From contig CAJNDS010002340.1 in the NCBI GenBank assembly GCA_905221605.1, positions 179,783 through 243,782 on the forward strand: a stretch of DNA of 64,000 nucleotides. The letters run 5' to 3'. Positions within the stretch are counted from its first letter, which is position 1. Each line of letters starts with the position of its first letter. This DNA comes from Symbiodinium natans. Taxonomy: Eukaryota > Sar > Dinophyceae > Suessiales > Symbiodiniaceae. Both the position numbers and the translations under genes were made by a program. Below are positions 1 to 10,784 of this stretch, one piece after another. Under the pieces are notes generated by a model. The model saw nothing but the letters and a program-made list of their open reading frames with translations. It was not told the origin of the DNA and searched no databases.

Positions 1-1431
1 TTCCGTCCTTACTCTTATAGTTCCATCCACTGAGCTCGTCACTAGATTTGTGTTTTAATCCTGCATCGCACGCTCTTCTTTTTTATGTAGAATTTAAAAT
101 ATAAAATGGAAACGATACAACCGGTAAATCTAACCTGTGGCTCGTATCCTGCCATCTTGCTTTCGTAAAACAAATGGATCAAATCATTGCCGCCGTATAT
201 TCATGTATAATTGTCTTTCTCTCTGCGTTTCTTAAGGTCATTTAAGGACTGGATCGTTTTACATTCAGTGGGTTCGTCATTTTCGTTTTTGTGATAATCC
301 GGGGATGCCTTAACCGATACATCTTGATTTTCACGGATTGCCACCATTTGCCGTAACATTTGCCGTGTAGATGTGATTTTTAACTAGGGCACATAATGTT
401 GGTATATGGTGGTTGTATTTGGTCGGCGAGTATTTGAAAATCGGATTTATGAACGAGTTGAATATTCTAACTTGAATGCCGTAGTGTTCAAACACCGGCA
501 CCATATCCTGGATTGATGCCCCGTTCGTTTTGAAATCCTCTTCGGTCTTATTCATCAGTTTTGACATACTTTCTTTTGTTAATCTAGTTTTCTCTCTCTT
601 CGCTTCTCGCCCATTAGCGTATCCTTATACCAATCGGTTACGGTGTTAAACCAACACTCGTTTTCTTTGTAATGCTTTACATTCATTGCTTCCTTAAAGG
701 TTTCAAACTCGGGACTCGGTGTCTAAAGGCGTTTGAATGTAGATGTTATACATGCTTAAATTAGCGGTATTCGTTAGTTTCTCCTGTTCTGGCTTGAAAT
801 CTATATCACCATCTACCCGCTCAAGGCTTTTAATTTGAATACATTCCATATACTGCTCTGTGTGAAACAAATCGTCTTCTAAAACTGGGTCTGTGTTGAA
901 GGTATCCATTAACTTTTTAAAGATGTTTTTCGTTTCTTTCTCGTATCTAAAAATCCGTTTCCCTACCAAGTCCTCTATGTATCTGGTGGCTTTTACATTT
1001 GCGCTTTTAGGTTCTTTCCAAAAATATATTAGTGGTCTGCCTTTACTGTCCTTGAAAGCCGTCTTAATTGCGTCGTCTTTGTCTAACTTTAGTTTATAAA
1101 ACATTACATCTACCGAGTAGGTGTTAGTCGTATTTCGTCTTTTGTGTTCCTTCTTTGCTTCCCGCATTCTTTGTCCGAGTGGATCTTTGTCGTGGTGTTT
1201 GTCGTGGATTTTGTCGTATGCCGTGTTTGCTTTCGCTTTTTGCTTGTCGGTTTTTGCGGTTATAAACTGTCTGATTAAATTGTCCGCGGTGGTGAATTGT
1301 GCTATTTTACGGTCTTCATAAAAATCAATTAGAATTTGTATTTCTTCTCTGGTGCCTTGTGTGAGGCGATTTTTGTAATTGTCGTAGGTTGTTTGTAATG
1401 CTCGGGTGTTGCGCTTGATGTTCTTGGTCAT
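1..1431 (-). pseudogene. DNA polymerase B-like gene (N-terminal part), frameshifted
   Basis: Reading starts at 1431 with a lysine-rich 242-codon open stretch ending at 703. The next frame continues at once (motif ENECWFNTVTDWYKDTLM) into an open stretch at 567-331 (GIQVRIFNSFINPIFKYSP, then HIPTLCALVKNHIYTANV). After another frame change it reads on to the left edge (GGNDLIHLFYESKMAGYEP, then IKTQNLVTSSVDGTIRVR). This order resembles the N-terminal and exonuclease part of the type-B polymerases of PLVs and related protist viruses, as I recall that family. At least three frame changes and one in-frame stop make it a pseudogene, unless they are assembly indels. The polymerase catalytic half would lie outside the window. 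Confidence 0.5.
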
Positions 1432-1577
1432 ATAACTATATACTTCCTATACAAAATATTTTTGTTTTTGAATGATTTTTCTTAAGATTTTTAAACATTT
1501 TTTAAATATTTATAAAATTTATTTTTGGAATAAAAAGTATTTAAAGATTTGAAAATAATATCTAGTATAGTAATATT
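1432..1577. promoter_or_regulatory. AT-rich divergent intergenic region
   Basis: These 146 bases separate the minus-strand polymerase-like gene from the plus-strand small ORF. They are strongly A+T rich, with TATA-like stretches such as ATTTAAATATTTATAAAA. The head-to-head layout suggests promoters for both genes. No specific viral late-promoter motif was recognised. Confidence 0.4.
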
Positions 1578-1931
1578 ATGGCACAAAGTTTATTGAGCGA
1601 ACGCGAGATGTCCTATAAAAACCCCGAAGATATGACTTTAGACGAGATAAGGGAACAATTGGCGATATACAACCGTTTGTATTTTACTTTACGGAAGGAC
1701 GACGAAGCATACATGCAAAAAACGCGATGCTGGATTGAGACACGCGCAGAAGAAGCGAATAAGGAATATGTTCAAACTCATAACATTAACCAAGAAGACT
1801 TAACAGAGAAACAAATTACCGAAATTATGAACGATAAAAAACCATCAGGAAGAGAACGTGGTGGAACAATCAAATATGATATGGTGAACTGTAAAATCGT
1901 TATGCCTTTGACTGATGACAATACTAAATGA
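1578..1931 (+). CDS. Small hypothetical PLV protein, 117 aa
   Basis: An intact ORF between the polymerase-like and integrase-like genes. The product is charged and probably mostly helical (DMTLDEIREQLAIYNRLYF, then many E/K residues) and has no membrane segment or recognised motif. It is the only gene of this segment without a frameshift. A viral accessory role is inferred from position only. Confidence 0.5.
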   Translation: MAQSLLSEREMSYKNPEDMTLDEIREQLAIYNRLYFTLRKDDEAYMQKTRCWIETRAEEANKEYVQTHNINQEDLTEKQITEIMNDKKPSGRERGGTIKYDMVNCKIVMPLTDDNTK

Positions 1932-1977
1932 TGATTTAATTCTTTTATTAAATCACTATTTTCGTTACTAGTTTATA

Positions 1978-2848
1978 TGAGCGAGAAGCAGAAAATAATT
2001 AGTGATGTGTATTTTGATAAGGCGGGACAAAACCACAACAATGGACGATATTAACGAGTTTTTGAGAAAGAATGTTGAGCAAAAAAGAAGGCCGGTAGGT
2101 CAAAACAGTTTTATCGCCCCACATTCCGCATATGAGTATCCGATGGATTTGTTTGTTATAAACGATTTGGATGAACAACAGTTTAGGGTTGGTATGCTAA
2201 TGATTGATGTCTTTCTTTGATAAGTTTATGCACGTAATTAGTGCCGATAAAAGGAAAAAAGAAGAAGATTTAGCGAGTGGGATGATTGAGTTTTTAAGCA
2301 AGATGGGAAAGAAACCCGAGATAATTTATACAGACGACGAGGGCGCAATGAACAAGGAAGCCATACAAAAGTATTTGAAGGACGAGAACATAGAACACCA
2401 CAGAACACGGGCGCACCCAAATTTTGCCGAACGAGCCATCCGAACTTTTAAAGATATGTTGTATAGGAGAGTTGAAGCGGATGAGAAAAAGGGAAAACAA
2501 AACATCCGATGGCCAGACTACATATTAGAAATATTTTTAACCTAAAACAATCAAATGAAGCATTCAGCCACGGGATTTACGCCAAAAGAACCAGTAATCA
2601 ATTCAAAGTGAAATTAAATTTAACGATGAAGGGCAAGAAGAACCGCGTATATCCCGATTTAGATGTAGGGGACGAAGTTAAGATATGTAGGAAGCGAAAA
2701 CCAAATGAAAAAGAAAGAGTGAGCAACTGGTCACAGAATATTTACACCATAGAAAATATTGAAAATAAGTTAGGGCAAAAATTATTACAGAGTTGAGGGC
2801 AATAATAGGCAGTATTTGCGGTTTGAGTTGCTGCGGGCTTGGGGTTGG
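1978..2848 (+). pseudogene. rve-type (DDE) integrase of a polinton-like element, frameshifted
   Basis: Translation begins near 1978 (MSEKQKIISDVYFDKAG). It continues with a region whose first acidic residue is in YEYPMDLFVI, then GMLMIDVF, IYTDDEGAMNKEAIQKYL and HPNFAERAIRTFKDMLYRR, which supply the D, D and E of a retroviral-type integrase core. The C-terminus carries an SH3-like tail (YPDLDVGDEVKICRK, then NYYRVEGNNRQYLRFELL). Frame changes are needed near 2028, 2212, 2515 and 2780, so no full protein can be made as assembled. In PLVs and polintons this enzyme inserts the element into host DNA. The family call is strong; the subgroup is inferred. Confidence 0.75.
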
Positions 2849-3008
2849 ATCGCCGCCCCAACGCTGGTACTCATATGATTTCAAGATTGCCGTTCAAACT
2901 TCTGGTTCTTGGGTCAAAGGGGCTGGCCATGCAGGTGAGTAGTTAAAAAGGCTCAGGCGACCTTGGCACTCAGGATGGCTTTTTCTGCATGATCAGCGGT
3001 TGTTCACG

Positions 3009-4313
3009 TCACACTGCCAAAACTGGTCCCAAATCTGCTGGCACATCACACTGCCCATGTCCATTCCATCCAAAACAGATGAGCCGACCATCTGCACGCA
3101 CTGCACAAGTGTGACGAAGGCCAGCTGCGACTGACAAAACTGGTCCCAAATCTGCTGGCACATCACACTGCCCATAGCGGTTGCCTCCAAAACAGACGAG
3201 TCGACCATCTGTCCGCGCTGCACAAGTGTGACGACCGCCAACTGCGACTGCCAAAACTGGTCCCAAATTTGCTGGCACATCACACTGTCCATTCTCATTC
3301 CATCCAAAACAAATGAGCCGACCAGCTGCGCGCACTGCACAAGTGTGAAAAGGACCAGCTGCAACTGCCACAACTGGTCTTAAATTTGCTGGCACATCAC
3401 ACTGCCCATGTGCATTCGATCCAAAACAGATGAGCCGACCATCTGCCCTCACTGCACACGTGCAACAACCGCTAGCTGAGACTGCCAAAACTGGTCCCAA
3501 AACTGCTGGCACATCACACTGCCCATCTCCATTCCATCCAAAACAGATGAGCCGACGATCTGCCCTCACTGCGCACGTGTGCCAGTCGCCAGCTGCGACT
3601 GCCAAAACTGGTCCCAAATCTGCTGGCACATCACACTGCCCATCTGCATTCGATCCAAAACAGACGAGCCGACCATCTGCACGCACTGCACAAGTGTGAC
3701 GGTCGCCAGCTGCGACTGCCAAAACTGGTCCCAAATCTGCTGGCACATCACACTGCCCTTCGTCATTCCATCCAAAGCAAATGAGCCGACCATCTGCGCG
3801 CACTGCACAAGTGTGAAAGGCCTCAGCTGCGACTGGCACAACTGGTCCCAAATCTGCTGGCGCAACGCGCTGCCCCTGTCCGGTATATGCACTGCAGGCT
3901 ATCAAACCGCCCGTCCTCGTGACACGGTTGCAGGCAGCGTGAAACTTCCCGTAATTAGTGCGGCGGGGATGTGGCAGTCTGAATCCATCTACGCATGCTT
4001 CTGGACAAGCATCCAAGACGTTGAAGCTGAGGCAGAGCGAAACGCGACTGACGCGGCACGGGAACGTGCGCGTAGCCAGCGCACACTGGCAGAACAAACC
4101 TGCCGTCATGGATGTCCAGGAGAATGTGGTAAATACCAGGACAGCTGTCTTAACGATTGAGAGATGAATGCTGGAAGAAATGGGGCACACTTGATGCGGA
4201 AGGACGACCATTGCGAACAAGTAGTTGATGCTACTCTTATTGCTATTATGATTAATATATTGGTTAAAACTGCGATGACTATTGTGATTATTGTTAGTCT
4301 TCTTCCTGTTCAA
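3009..4313 (-). CDS. RCC1-repeat (beta-propeller) coding segment
   Basis: One frame stays open through about nine copies of a 39-40 residue unit of the form PADLGPVLAVAAG, HTCAVRADGRLICFG, QCDV. This is the RCC1/HERC-like repeat pattern that is abundant in dinoflagellate proteins. The repeats start near 3930. The upstream codons (3950-4313) look less protein-like, so the ATG of the open frame is probably not the true start. The array ends abruptly at 3009, at a splice site or a break. It could be an exon of a separate gene, or a fragment in the left part of the SPT6 locus. Partners and function cannot be inferred. Confidence 0.55.
   Translation of the reverse strand: MNRKKTNNNHNSHRSFNQYINHNSNKSSINYLFAMVVLPHQVCPISSSIHLSIVKTAVLVFTTFSWTSMTAGLFCQCALATRTFPCRVSRVSLCLSFNVLDACPEACVDGFRLPHPRRTNYGKFHAACNRVTRTGGLIACSAYTGQGQRVAPADLGPVVPVAAEAFHTCAVRADGRLICFGWNDEGQCDVPADLGPVLAVAAGDRHTCAVRADGRLVCFGSNADGQCDVPADLGPVLAVAAGDWHTCAVRADRRLICFGWNGDGQCDVPAVLGPVLAVSASGCCTCAVRADGRLICFGSNAHGQCDVPANLRPVVAVAAGPFHTCAVRAAGRLICFGWNENGQCDVPANLGPVLAVAVGGRHTCAARTDGRLVCFGGNRYGQCDVPADLGPVLSVAAGLRHTCAVRADGRLICFGWNGHGQCDVPADLGPVLAV
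3010..3870. repeat. About 117-120 bp tandem repeat encoding RCC1 units
   Basis: The segment AAACTGGTCCCAAATCTGCT recurs with small changes about every 117-120 bases, eight times. Unit length is a multiple of three, so all copies keep frame and open frames appear on both strands. The minus frame with the CFG and HTC motifs is the meaningful one. Confidence 0.85.
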
Positions 4314-5249
4314 GATTATTATCCTTCTAAGCCTTCTTCTTCCTAGTATTCTCCTTCTGATTAGTCTTCTTATTCCTCTCTTTTAGGGTTTAAGGGTCTA
4401 GGGCGTAGGGTTATTATGATTAGTACTACGAATATCATTTCAATACTAGAAGCAACAATAATGGTAATAATAGTACTAATAGCACTAATAAGAATAGCAA
4501 TTTCAAGTAATACTATTACTAAAGTTCCTTTATTATCACTACTATTGATGCTCTTGTGGCTGCTTGCTGTGAGAGCAGGCCAGGCAATTCAAAGACCCTC
4601 GGAGACTGAACAAAAGTCATGACCGGCACCACGAAACATGCTGCAGCCGTAATTTACCGCAACAAGAATAGTAGCAGCACTACTAATAAAAGCAGTAGTC
4701 ACCACTAGCGTGATTCATAGCTATTACTCGTTGGCTTCATTGCCGTCGCCAGCTTGTTGCAAGACCTGTTTCCTACTATCGGTAAATCATTAGAATAGAC
4801 CATTTCCATTTTTCAAGGGTTTGGGATTTCTGGTTGATACTATCGGGTTTTCTGTGGGAGTGCGGGTGTATCGGGTTGAGGTTGGTTTTTTCTATGTGGT
4901 GGTGTATGAGTCTTCTGGTGGTTCCAGCATGTGGGTCTTTCCTATGGCTCTTTTGGTGAGGTTATGGTTGAGGTATACGTTGTTATGGTTTTTGGGTCTT
5001 CGGGTGGGTCTTTCCTAGGGTTCTACCTATGGGTCTTGGGTGAGTTGAAGGTTGAGGTATAGGTTGTTATGGTTTGGGCGCTAGGGGGGTGCATGAGTTG
5101 AAAATGGAAATGGTCTATGCTAACTTATTATGGGGTTGAGGGCTTAGGGTTTAGGGTCGTAGGCTTCTTACTGTAGGGATTCGTACAAGCGGGGTTTATA
5201 GGGGGGTTTGGGGGGGGGCGGGGGGGTTAGGGTTTATAGGGTTTAGAAA

Positions 5250-5336
5250 GGTCACTTCTCTACAATGTGGATCCTTTTGGGTTCCTTATAAAGGTACCCA
5301 ATAAAGGGGCCACAATTAAAATAGAGAACTAACCAT
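5250..5336. repeat. Small inverted-repeat element, CTTCTCTA family
   Basis: It starts GGTCACTTCTCTACAAT and ends with AATAGAGAACTAACC, which is roughly its reverse complement. Related copies lie at 35497-35633 and 62485-62585, with a partial one at 22180. The size and inverted ends fit a MITE-like non-autonomous element. Confidence 0.5.
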
Positions 5337-5669
5337 GAGGGGTGTAGGGTTCATCGGGTTCAGGGCTTTAGGCTGTATAGGGTTCGGGGTTTTGGGTTCT
5401 TGAGAATGGTGGACTACGAGAGATCGTCCGCTAGTAATAGCTCGAGCCCCTAAACCCTGGCCCTAAACCCTGCTTATGAAAAACGAGTTCAGGGCGCAAC
5501 GCCTTTGAGTGGCTTTCGGGGTTGTGTTGCGCCTTGGTTGGGACCTTTTGTTGGCTGGGATGGCGAGGTGCGGTTCCCAAGATGCGCAGGCGAATCTTGC
5601 TCACTCGAACCCTCGCAGAGCGAGGCCGCACCAAGTGAACGAACGTCATCAACCTTTCTTTCTCTGCCT

Positions 5670-5752
5670 CCTAAACCCTAAACCCTAACCCTAAACCCTA
5701 AACCCTAAACCCTAACCCTAAACCCTAAACCCTAAACCCTAAACACTAAAAG
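5670..5752. repeat. CCCTAAA array
   Basis: About ten heptamers with one CCCTAA deletion variant, next to a unique GC-rich stretch (5760-5860). Confidence 0.85.
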
Positions 5753-6505
5753 GGAAAAAGGTGGCTGAGTGTGAGACCCAGTTGTGGAGCATCGGTGGAA
5801 TTCGCATTCGGTCCACACCTGCGCAATGCCGAGAAAGCCACATTGCCGGGTTGAGAGGGTTTAAGGGTTGAGGGTTGAGGGTTTAGGGCTTAGGGCTTCG
5901 CGTAGCCCCTAAACCCTAAACCCTAAACCCTAAATCCTAAACCCTAAACCTCAGGCAAGATTTAGAACTACGGGGCAGAACATGAGGGTCCAGCAACTCC
6001 TACCCATGAGCCGTTTCTAATCCAATCCCTCGACCCCGGTGCCCAAAGTCACTGGCGCTGCAAGCTGGGGCCGCTACCCGAGCACACTTCTTTCTCACTT
6101 TCGAACCAGCCATCGCGAAAGTCTGGCTGTATCCTTGGTCTAGCAACGGTAACTGAGAACTCACACGCGGACTCTACAGTAGCGTCCGGGGCTTTGGGTT
6201 CAAGAGACTCGTGCATCCGGCTTCAACACGCAATGTCACGGAACCGTACTCTTGCGGCAAGCCACTTAATGAAAGGGTACATATTCTTGATGACCGGGTT
6301 GTCCGCGGGATCCTGCAATTGCGCCACAGCATGTGCTGAGCGGCAGCAAGAAAAGGTCTTCTTCACTGTTGATCGCCTGATGACAGATGCACCAATGGCA
6401 TGACAATGCTGCATGTCTAGTTCATGGTTGGGATAATACTAAAAATTCTAACTTTTATTCCTTATTGGGCTTAAGTACCCTTAAACATGTAGAATGGTAC
6501 CTAAC

Positions 6506-6574
6506 TATGACTAAGGTGTCCTCCAAGCCCAACTGCTTGGCGATGATGTCTGCAACCGCTGCACGGGACTTTAC
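6506..6574 (-). CDS. SPT6: SPT6 exon: end of helix-hairpin-helix segment
   Basis: After a CAG acceptor the frame reads VKSRAAVADIIAKQLGLED, aligning with the family pattern 'R..L......LG..V' just after GLGPRK. Phase 0 matches the end of the exon at 7211. The 3' limit (GT donor near 6505) is uncertain. This is the last exon assigned with any confidence; nothing like the S1 or SH2 domain was seen to its left. Confidence 0.5.
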
Positions 6575-6602
6575 CTGAGCCACTCCGACATTGAGCTGCC
6601 AC

Positions 6603-6640
6603 GGGTTTAGGGTTTAGGGTTTAGGGTTTAGGGTTTAGGG
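6603..6640. repeat. TTTAGGG array
   Basis: Five perfect heptamers about 30 bp upstream (in gene sense) of the exon at 6574. Confidence 0.9.
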
Positions 6641-6875
6641 GGCGTTTTTAGCAGGCTTCGGGAATAGCCTGCGAAAAGAGCGCTACAGACATCGGCAGCA
6701 CCTCGGCGCTAACTCGTGTGATGCCGACCCATGGCGTTTCGGGTTTAGGGAACCGCAGATGACTGGCGCGCATTTGTGAGCTCAGATTCGGCGATCTATC
6801 GTTGCTCATCGCTATCGACTCAACATACCGTGCATTCAAGACACACAAAACACACAAACACACAAACACACAAAA

Positions 6876-7190
<315 letters not shown>

Positions 7191-7210
7191 AGAGAGTTCG
7201 CACGCAACAC

Positions 7211-7274
7211 ATACAGGTCCCGAGCTGAGTCGGTCAGCGCTTTCATGAAGAGCCTTGCCTTGCGTGGACCCAAC
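7211..7274 (-). CDS. SPT6: SPT6 exon: GLGPRK helix-hairpin-helix signature
   Basis: Translates as LGPRKARLFMKALTDSARD. Joined to the previous exon (ending VPG) it gives VPGLGPRKA, the hallmark of SPT6/Tex helix-hairpin-helix domains. Acceptor CTGAG|G; donor GT in TAT|GTG. A one-base start complements the two-base end of the exon at 9115. Between these two exons lie a viral capsid gene and an N gap, so the intron is about 1.8 kb plus the unknown gap. Confidence 0.85.
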
Positions 7275-7404
7275 CTCAGCAAAACAACTCTATCTACAGC
7301 TCCTTTACGGCTTATAAGGCTTCTCGGAATTTGTAGGGGTCTTCTAGGGCTTATGCGTAAGGCTCATGGGGTTCATAGGGCTTGTAGGATTTATCCTGTA
7401 GGTT

Positions 7405-7660
7405 TTTTTTTTTGTGGGGGGGGGGGGGGGGCCGGAGGGGGGGGGGGGGGGCGTGGTGTGGGGGGGGGTGAGACTCGGTGGGGGTTGGTGTGTAACGTGT
7501 CGGAGAACAGCCCTGAGTGGACAGTGTAGTGGAGGGGAGAGGGCGGGAGCGGGGGGGGTCGGGATGGGGGGGGTCGGGAGGGGGGGGGCATGTGATTTGG
7601 TTTATCGGGGTGGGGAGAGGGACCGGGGGGGTGCATAGAGAGCGCGGGGTGGGGGCTGAC
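7405..7660. repeat. G-rich low-complexity tract
   Basis: Runs of 8-15 G separated by A or T. Several apparent ORFs here are composition artefacts. Confidence 0.9.
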
Positions 7661-7740
7661 GGACTGTCTAGGGTTGGTAGAAAGCGGAGAAGTAGCCATA
7701 CATTCTAGTTACAGTAGGGCTTACGGGTATTTACCTTACA

Positions 7741-8900
7741 GGTGAAGATGGAACTTATTTAGACTTATCGAGTATTTGTATGTTTGCTAATCTTCAAAAC
7801 GACGGTGATGATGCTGCGCAATTTTTACGACCATTATCAGGATTACACGGATTTTTCAGTCGTCATAGATGTACCGTAGGGGGTCAGTCAGTTCAAGACA
7901 TCGACCAATATATAGACATTGTGAGTTATATAATAGTGTAAAGTCGAAGCGCGTCATATGGACGACATAGAAAGTAGCGCTAATCCTCGTTGGGATGATG
8001 ATTGGAGACATAAATATGCTAAAAGTTTAGACCAATTTTGCAAGAGTTAATAATGCTAATGATGATGTTGTTAGAACCGCAGCTGAAGGACCAACTGGAG
8101 CAGATGCTAAAGATTACACAGACCACAACAAATGGGGTAAAATCTCAAATCGTTATACTCGTCATTCCGGAAGTGGTATTCGCAAAGGTGAATATTTTAG
8201 ACTCGCTCATCGGTTTAAAGACGGCTTCACCGAGAGCGGATATTACCTTCCAATTCGCTATGCTTCTTTAGAAATTGAAATAACAATCGTATCAGATGCT
8301 GACGAACCAGTAATTAAAGGGGTAAGCGCGGCGAGTGCTACAACTATCGGCGGCGATTGAGGAGGCGTTTATTTTACTGAAGGAGACACTACGACAAAAT
8401 GGCAACTTAACAATATCATTTTAAGGGCAGAAGTTGTAACACTAGATCGTCAAGTAAATGTTAATATTACTCGTCATTTGTTAGAAGGTGGTAGTCTTAA
8501 AATTGTTTATCCTATGTACCACACAATAACACAATCATTTAACGCGTCCGGAACAGAAACTAATATGAATGTTGTAAAATCAGCAAGTAAGTTAAACGGT
8601 GCTTTCATTACATTCTATAGAACACAGCGAGGCGGTCATTTAACAAATGGAAAACAAGACAATTATTATTTACCAGACAATTATGTTCATAAACGGTTTA
8701 ATTATTTCTATAATCCTATGATTAACTCAAGATTTACCGACCGTGGTTCTAATGCTACTGGTGCTGATGCTGGTTATGGATTTGCTGACAAGAATTATAA
8801 CATTTCGTGGCAGATACAAATAGCAAATAAAAGTATCCTGAATTTGAAAGTCAGAGTTTATCAGAACATATGTATTTCTTACGCCGTATGTTAAATTGCA
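7741..8900 (+). pseudogene. PLV/virophage-type major capsid protein, decayed and truncated
   Basis: The plus strand reads GEDGTYLDLSSICMFANLQ and QFLRPLSGLHGFFSRHRCTV with VGGQSVQDIDQY, then after frame changes WDDDWRHKYAKSLDQF, GYYLPIRYASLEIEI, WQLNNIILRAEVV and SWQIQIANKSI. This resembles the double-jelly-roll capsid proteins of PLVs and virophages that form icosahedral shells. There are frame changes near 7920, 7957, 8040 and 8837 and an in-frame TGA at 8358-8360. The start is missing, and the C-terminal part (HMYFLRRMLN) runs into the N gap. It lies antisense inside an SPT6 intron. Single-base assembly errors could explain part of the damage. Confidence 0.65.
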
Positions 8901-9000
8901 NNNNNNNNNNNNNNNNNNNNNNNNNNNNNNNNNNNNNNNNNNNNNNNNNNNNNNNNNNNNNNNNNNNNNNNNNNNNNNNNNNNNNNNNNNNNNNNNNNNN
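8901..9000. other. Assembly gap (100 N)
   Basis: Exactly 100 N bases join the capsid fragment to a G-run and the SPT6 intron. The true distance and content are unknown. Confidence 1.
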
Positions 9001-9114
9001 GGGGGGGCGGGGGGGGCTTCTAGGGTTTAAGGGATGTAGGCATTTATTACAAGGCTTACGGAAGTGGCAGCGGTGTTCCCTGGTGGACTAGTGGCTTCGT
9101 GCAGCCGCAGCAGC

Positions 9115-9161
9115 CCCGGGACGAACTGGATCAAGCCCTCCATGTGAGGTGACCGGCGCAC
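9115..9161 (-). CDS. SPT6: SPT6 exon: helix-hairpin-helix core
   Basis: Reads VRRSPHMEGLIQFVP, matching the family pattern 'hP....LiqyV.GLGPRK'. Acceptor GAGAAG|G; GC donor after CCGGG, leaving two bases that with the next exon's first base give glycine. Joined to its neighbours it reads YVNKA-VRRSPHMEGL and QFVPG-LGPRK, with spacing close to animal SPT6. Confidence 0.85.
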
Positions 9162-9270
9162 CTTCTCAGAACGCTGTTTTGGTGAGCTCCTTTCTACGTC
9201 AACCTTCTCAGAACTCTGCGAAGTTCCCAGCCCTGAATGAACCCTAAACCGTAATCCTTCGTGATTTGGC

Positions 9271-9362
9271 TGCCTTGTTGACGTAAAGGCCGCACTTGGC
9301 GAAGACCTCTTGCAATGTCTGCGTGATGACGCGGCCCAGCTGCTCCTTCCATGGCTTCGGGT
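9271..9362 (-). CDS. SPT6: SPT6 exon: between YqgF and helix-hairpin-helix
   Basis: Reads PKPWKEQLGRVITQTLQEVF, then AKCGLYVNKA, matching the family block ending 'VGVDVN.A'. It starts with two bases, complementing the one-base end of the exon at 10847. The likely GC donor is after GCA. Confidence 0.8.
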
Positions 9363-9419
9363 CTTCGGGTCTGCTTGGATTTCCACGTGTAGTTGCAAAG
9401 TGAGATTCTAAGCAAGACA

Positions 9420-10520
9420 GCAGTACGTCTGGCTGGTTGAAACTTTATTTTGTTGCTTCTTACAAACCTTCAAGTAGGCAGGAAGGCTCCACCCTGGGCA
9501 GCGCGTTTTGCCGATGGGTACTTTGGTGAGGGAGTTGAGAGAAGAGGGTGGGGGATTCCCCGGACAGCTTTTGCATGCGTCTGAAGTCCGGATTCCTTTT
9601 AGAACCGTAAACCGGGAGACCTGCTGATCCCTGCAGATTCAGCCAGATTCTCGCACCTATGCGCGAAACATGAACAACAACGTGTGCATCAGCTAATAAT
9701 AATGTGACTTCGTGAAGAGAGAAGAATAATAGAATGAAGAGAGCACACGGCATGAACTATATTTGTAGGGGCTCTCAGAATTACACCTTTCATATTATTT
9801 AAACGGGCTATTATTCTATTATTACGGGGGGCCCTATTATAATAAGTGAGAAGATAAAGGCCCCCACATAGTATTATTAAGGGAAGAGAATACAAGGATA
9901 CTAAAAGTGAAGAAGATAAGGACAAAACCAGTAAAAAGACCATTTAATTTAGTAATTTCTAATGATAGAAAAGTAGTAGTATTAGGATCAAAGGTTAGGA
10001 TCTTTGTACTCTCTTATCTTTCTACTCTTTTATCCTCTTTAAATAGGCTTACCAAGAGCTACAGATGAACGAAGAAAAAGAGAACAAAGATAATTTGTAT
10101 TAATATTAAGACGTGAAGATACTAATACTGTGGGGCCCTTGTAATATAGTATAATTAAGTGAGCAAAGGGCCCCAATATAATATTATTATTAACCCGGGC
10201 TTTTAATAAGAACTAACTTGCCCGGACAATAAGATAAAAGAATTGAACGAATGAGCGAGATATTGATTGGTTTTTTGGGTGTCTTTTTAACCGGCTTTTC
10301 TAACCAACACCAGATATTAAGATGGCATGGTTTCCAGGGCTGGTTCATTAACCTCTTTTACACGGCTAACCATTGAGCCCCAGGGATAGGCTAATAAAGG
10401 GGTGAACGAAGTGAACAAGTGAAGTGAATTATAAACTTGTGCATGAATTTAGTGAATGAGCCCCAAAGACCCTATAGAATTGAGTTCCCCGGTGAATAGA
10501 ATGATTGTGATGAAAGTAGT
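9420..10520. other. AT-rich non-coding stretch with repeated hairpins
   Basis: Few telomeric motifs. Two similar segments, near 9825-9885 and 10128-10195, each start GGGGCCC or similar, contain AAGTGAG, return to GGGCCCC, and end in AATATTATTATT-type sequence. No credible coding region was seen. Confidence 0.5.
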
Positions 10521-10784
10521 ACTACGGGGGCTTATTTAAAGCGAGGCCGTGTCTGCCAAAAACCATCAGAACTCGATGCCGAACATGAGAAACATCCATG
10601 CGAAAATGAAACGAGCACGCACGATTCCCTTTCTGGATGTAACCTCTGAAGAACCTGGTCCCTGATGCCAGAAGAAGCCCTGCGCAAAAGTGGCTGCAAA
10701 GCTTCAACCGCCGATGGCGCGAAGTTCAAGGTTTACGTGATCTAGGGCTCATGGCTTCATAGCTTGGGTCGTTTGGAAAGGATA

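Larger units (their letters stand above)
1..2850. mobile_element. Decayed polinton-like virus (PLV) segment, left part
   Basis: This AT-rich stretch has a base composition unlike the GC-richer, telomere-repeat-rich DNA to its right. It holds a minus-strand DNA polymerase B-like gene, a divergent AT-rich gap, a small plus-strand ORF and a plus-strand rve-type integrase. Together these match the gene set of polinton-like viruses and virophages that integrate in protist genomes. The polymerase and integrase both need several frame changes to be read through. The element runs off the left edge. No terminal repeat was found at the right end near 2850. Confidence 0.65.
4314..6505. other. Non-coding stretch with short telomeric blocks
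   Basis: From 4230 to 4700 the DNA is rich in ATT/ATA triplet-like runs. From 4800 to 5650 it is G/T-rich with degenerate TTAGGG motifs. Telomeric blocks lie at 5670-5752 and 5860-5950. A unique part at 6000-6450 contains a minus-strand open stretch (QDPADNPVIKNMYPFIKWLA around 6260-6310) that may be a further exon, but it could not be tied to a known family. Confidence 0.4.

Noticed and set aside
3430-4160. Plus-strand frames across the RCC1 array (SQICWHITLP repeats)
   Set aside because: Shadows of the in-frame 117-120 bp repeat. The minus frame carries the family motifs CFG and HTCAVR.
7245-7708. Gly-rich and Pro-rich open frames
   Set aside because: Produced by G-runs on one strand and C-runs on the other; no start context, no motif.
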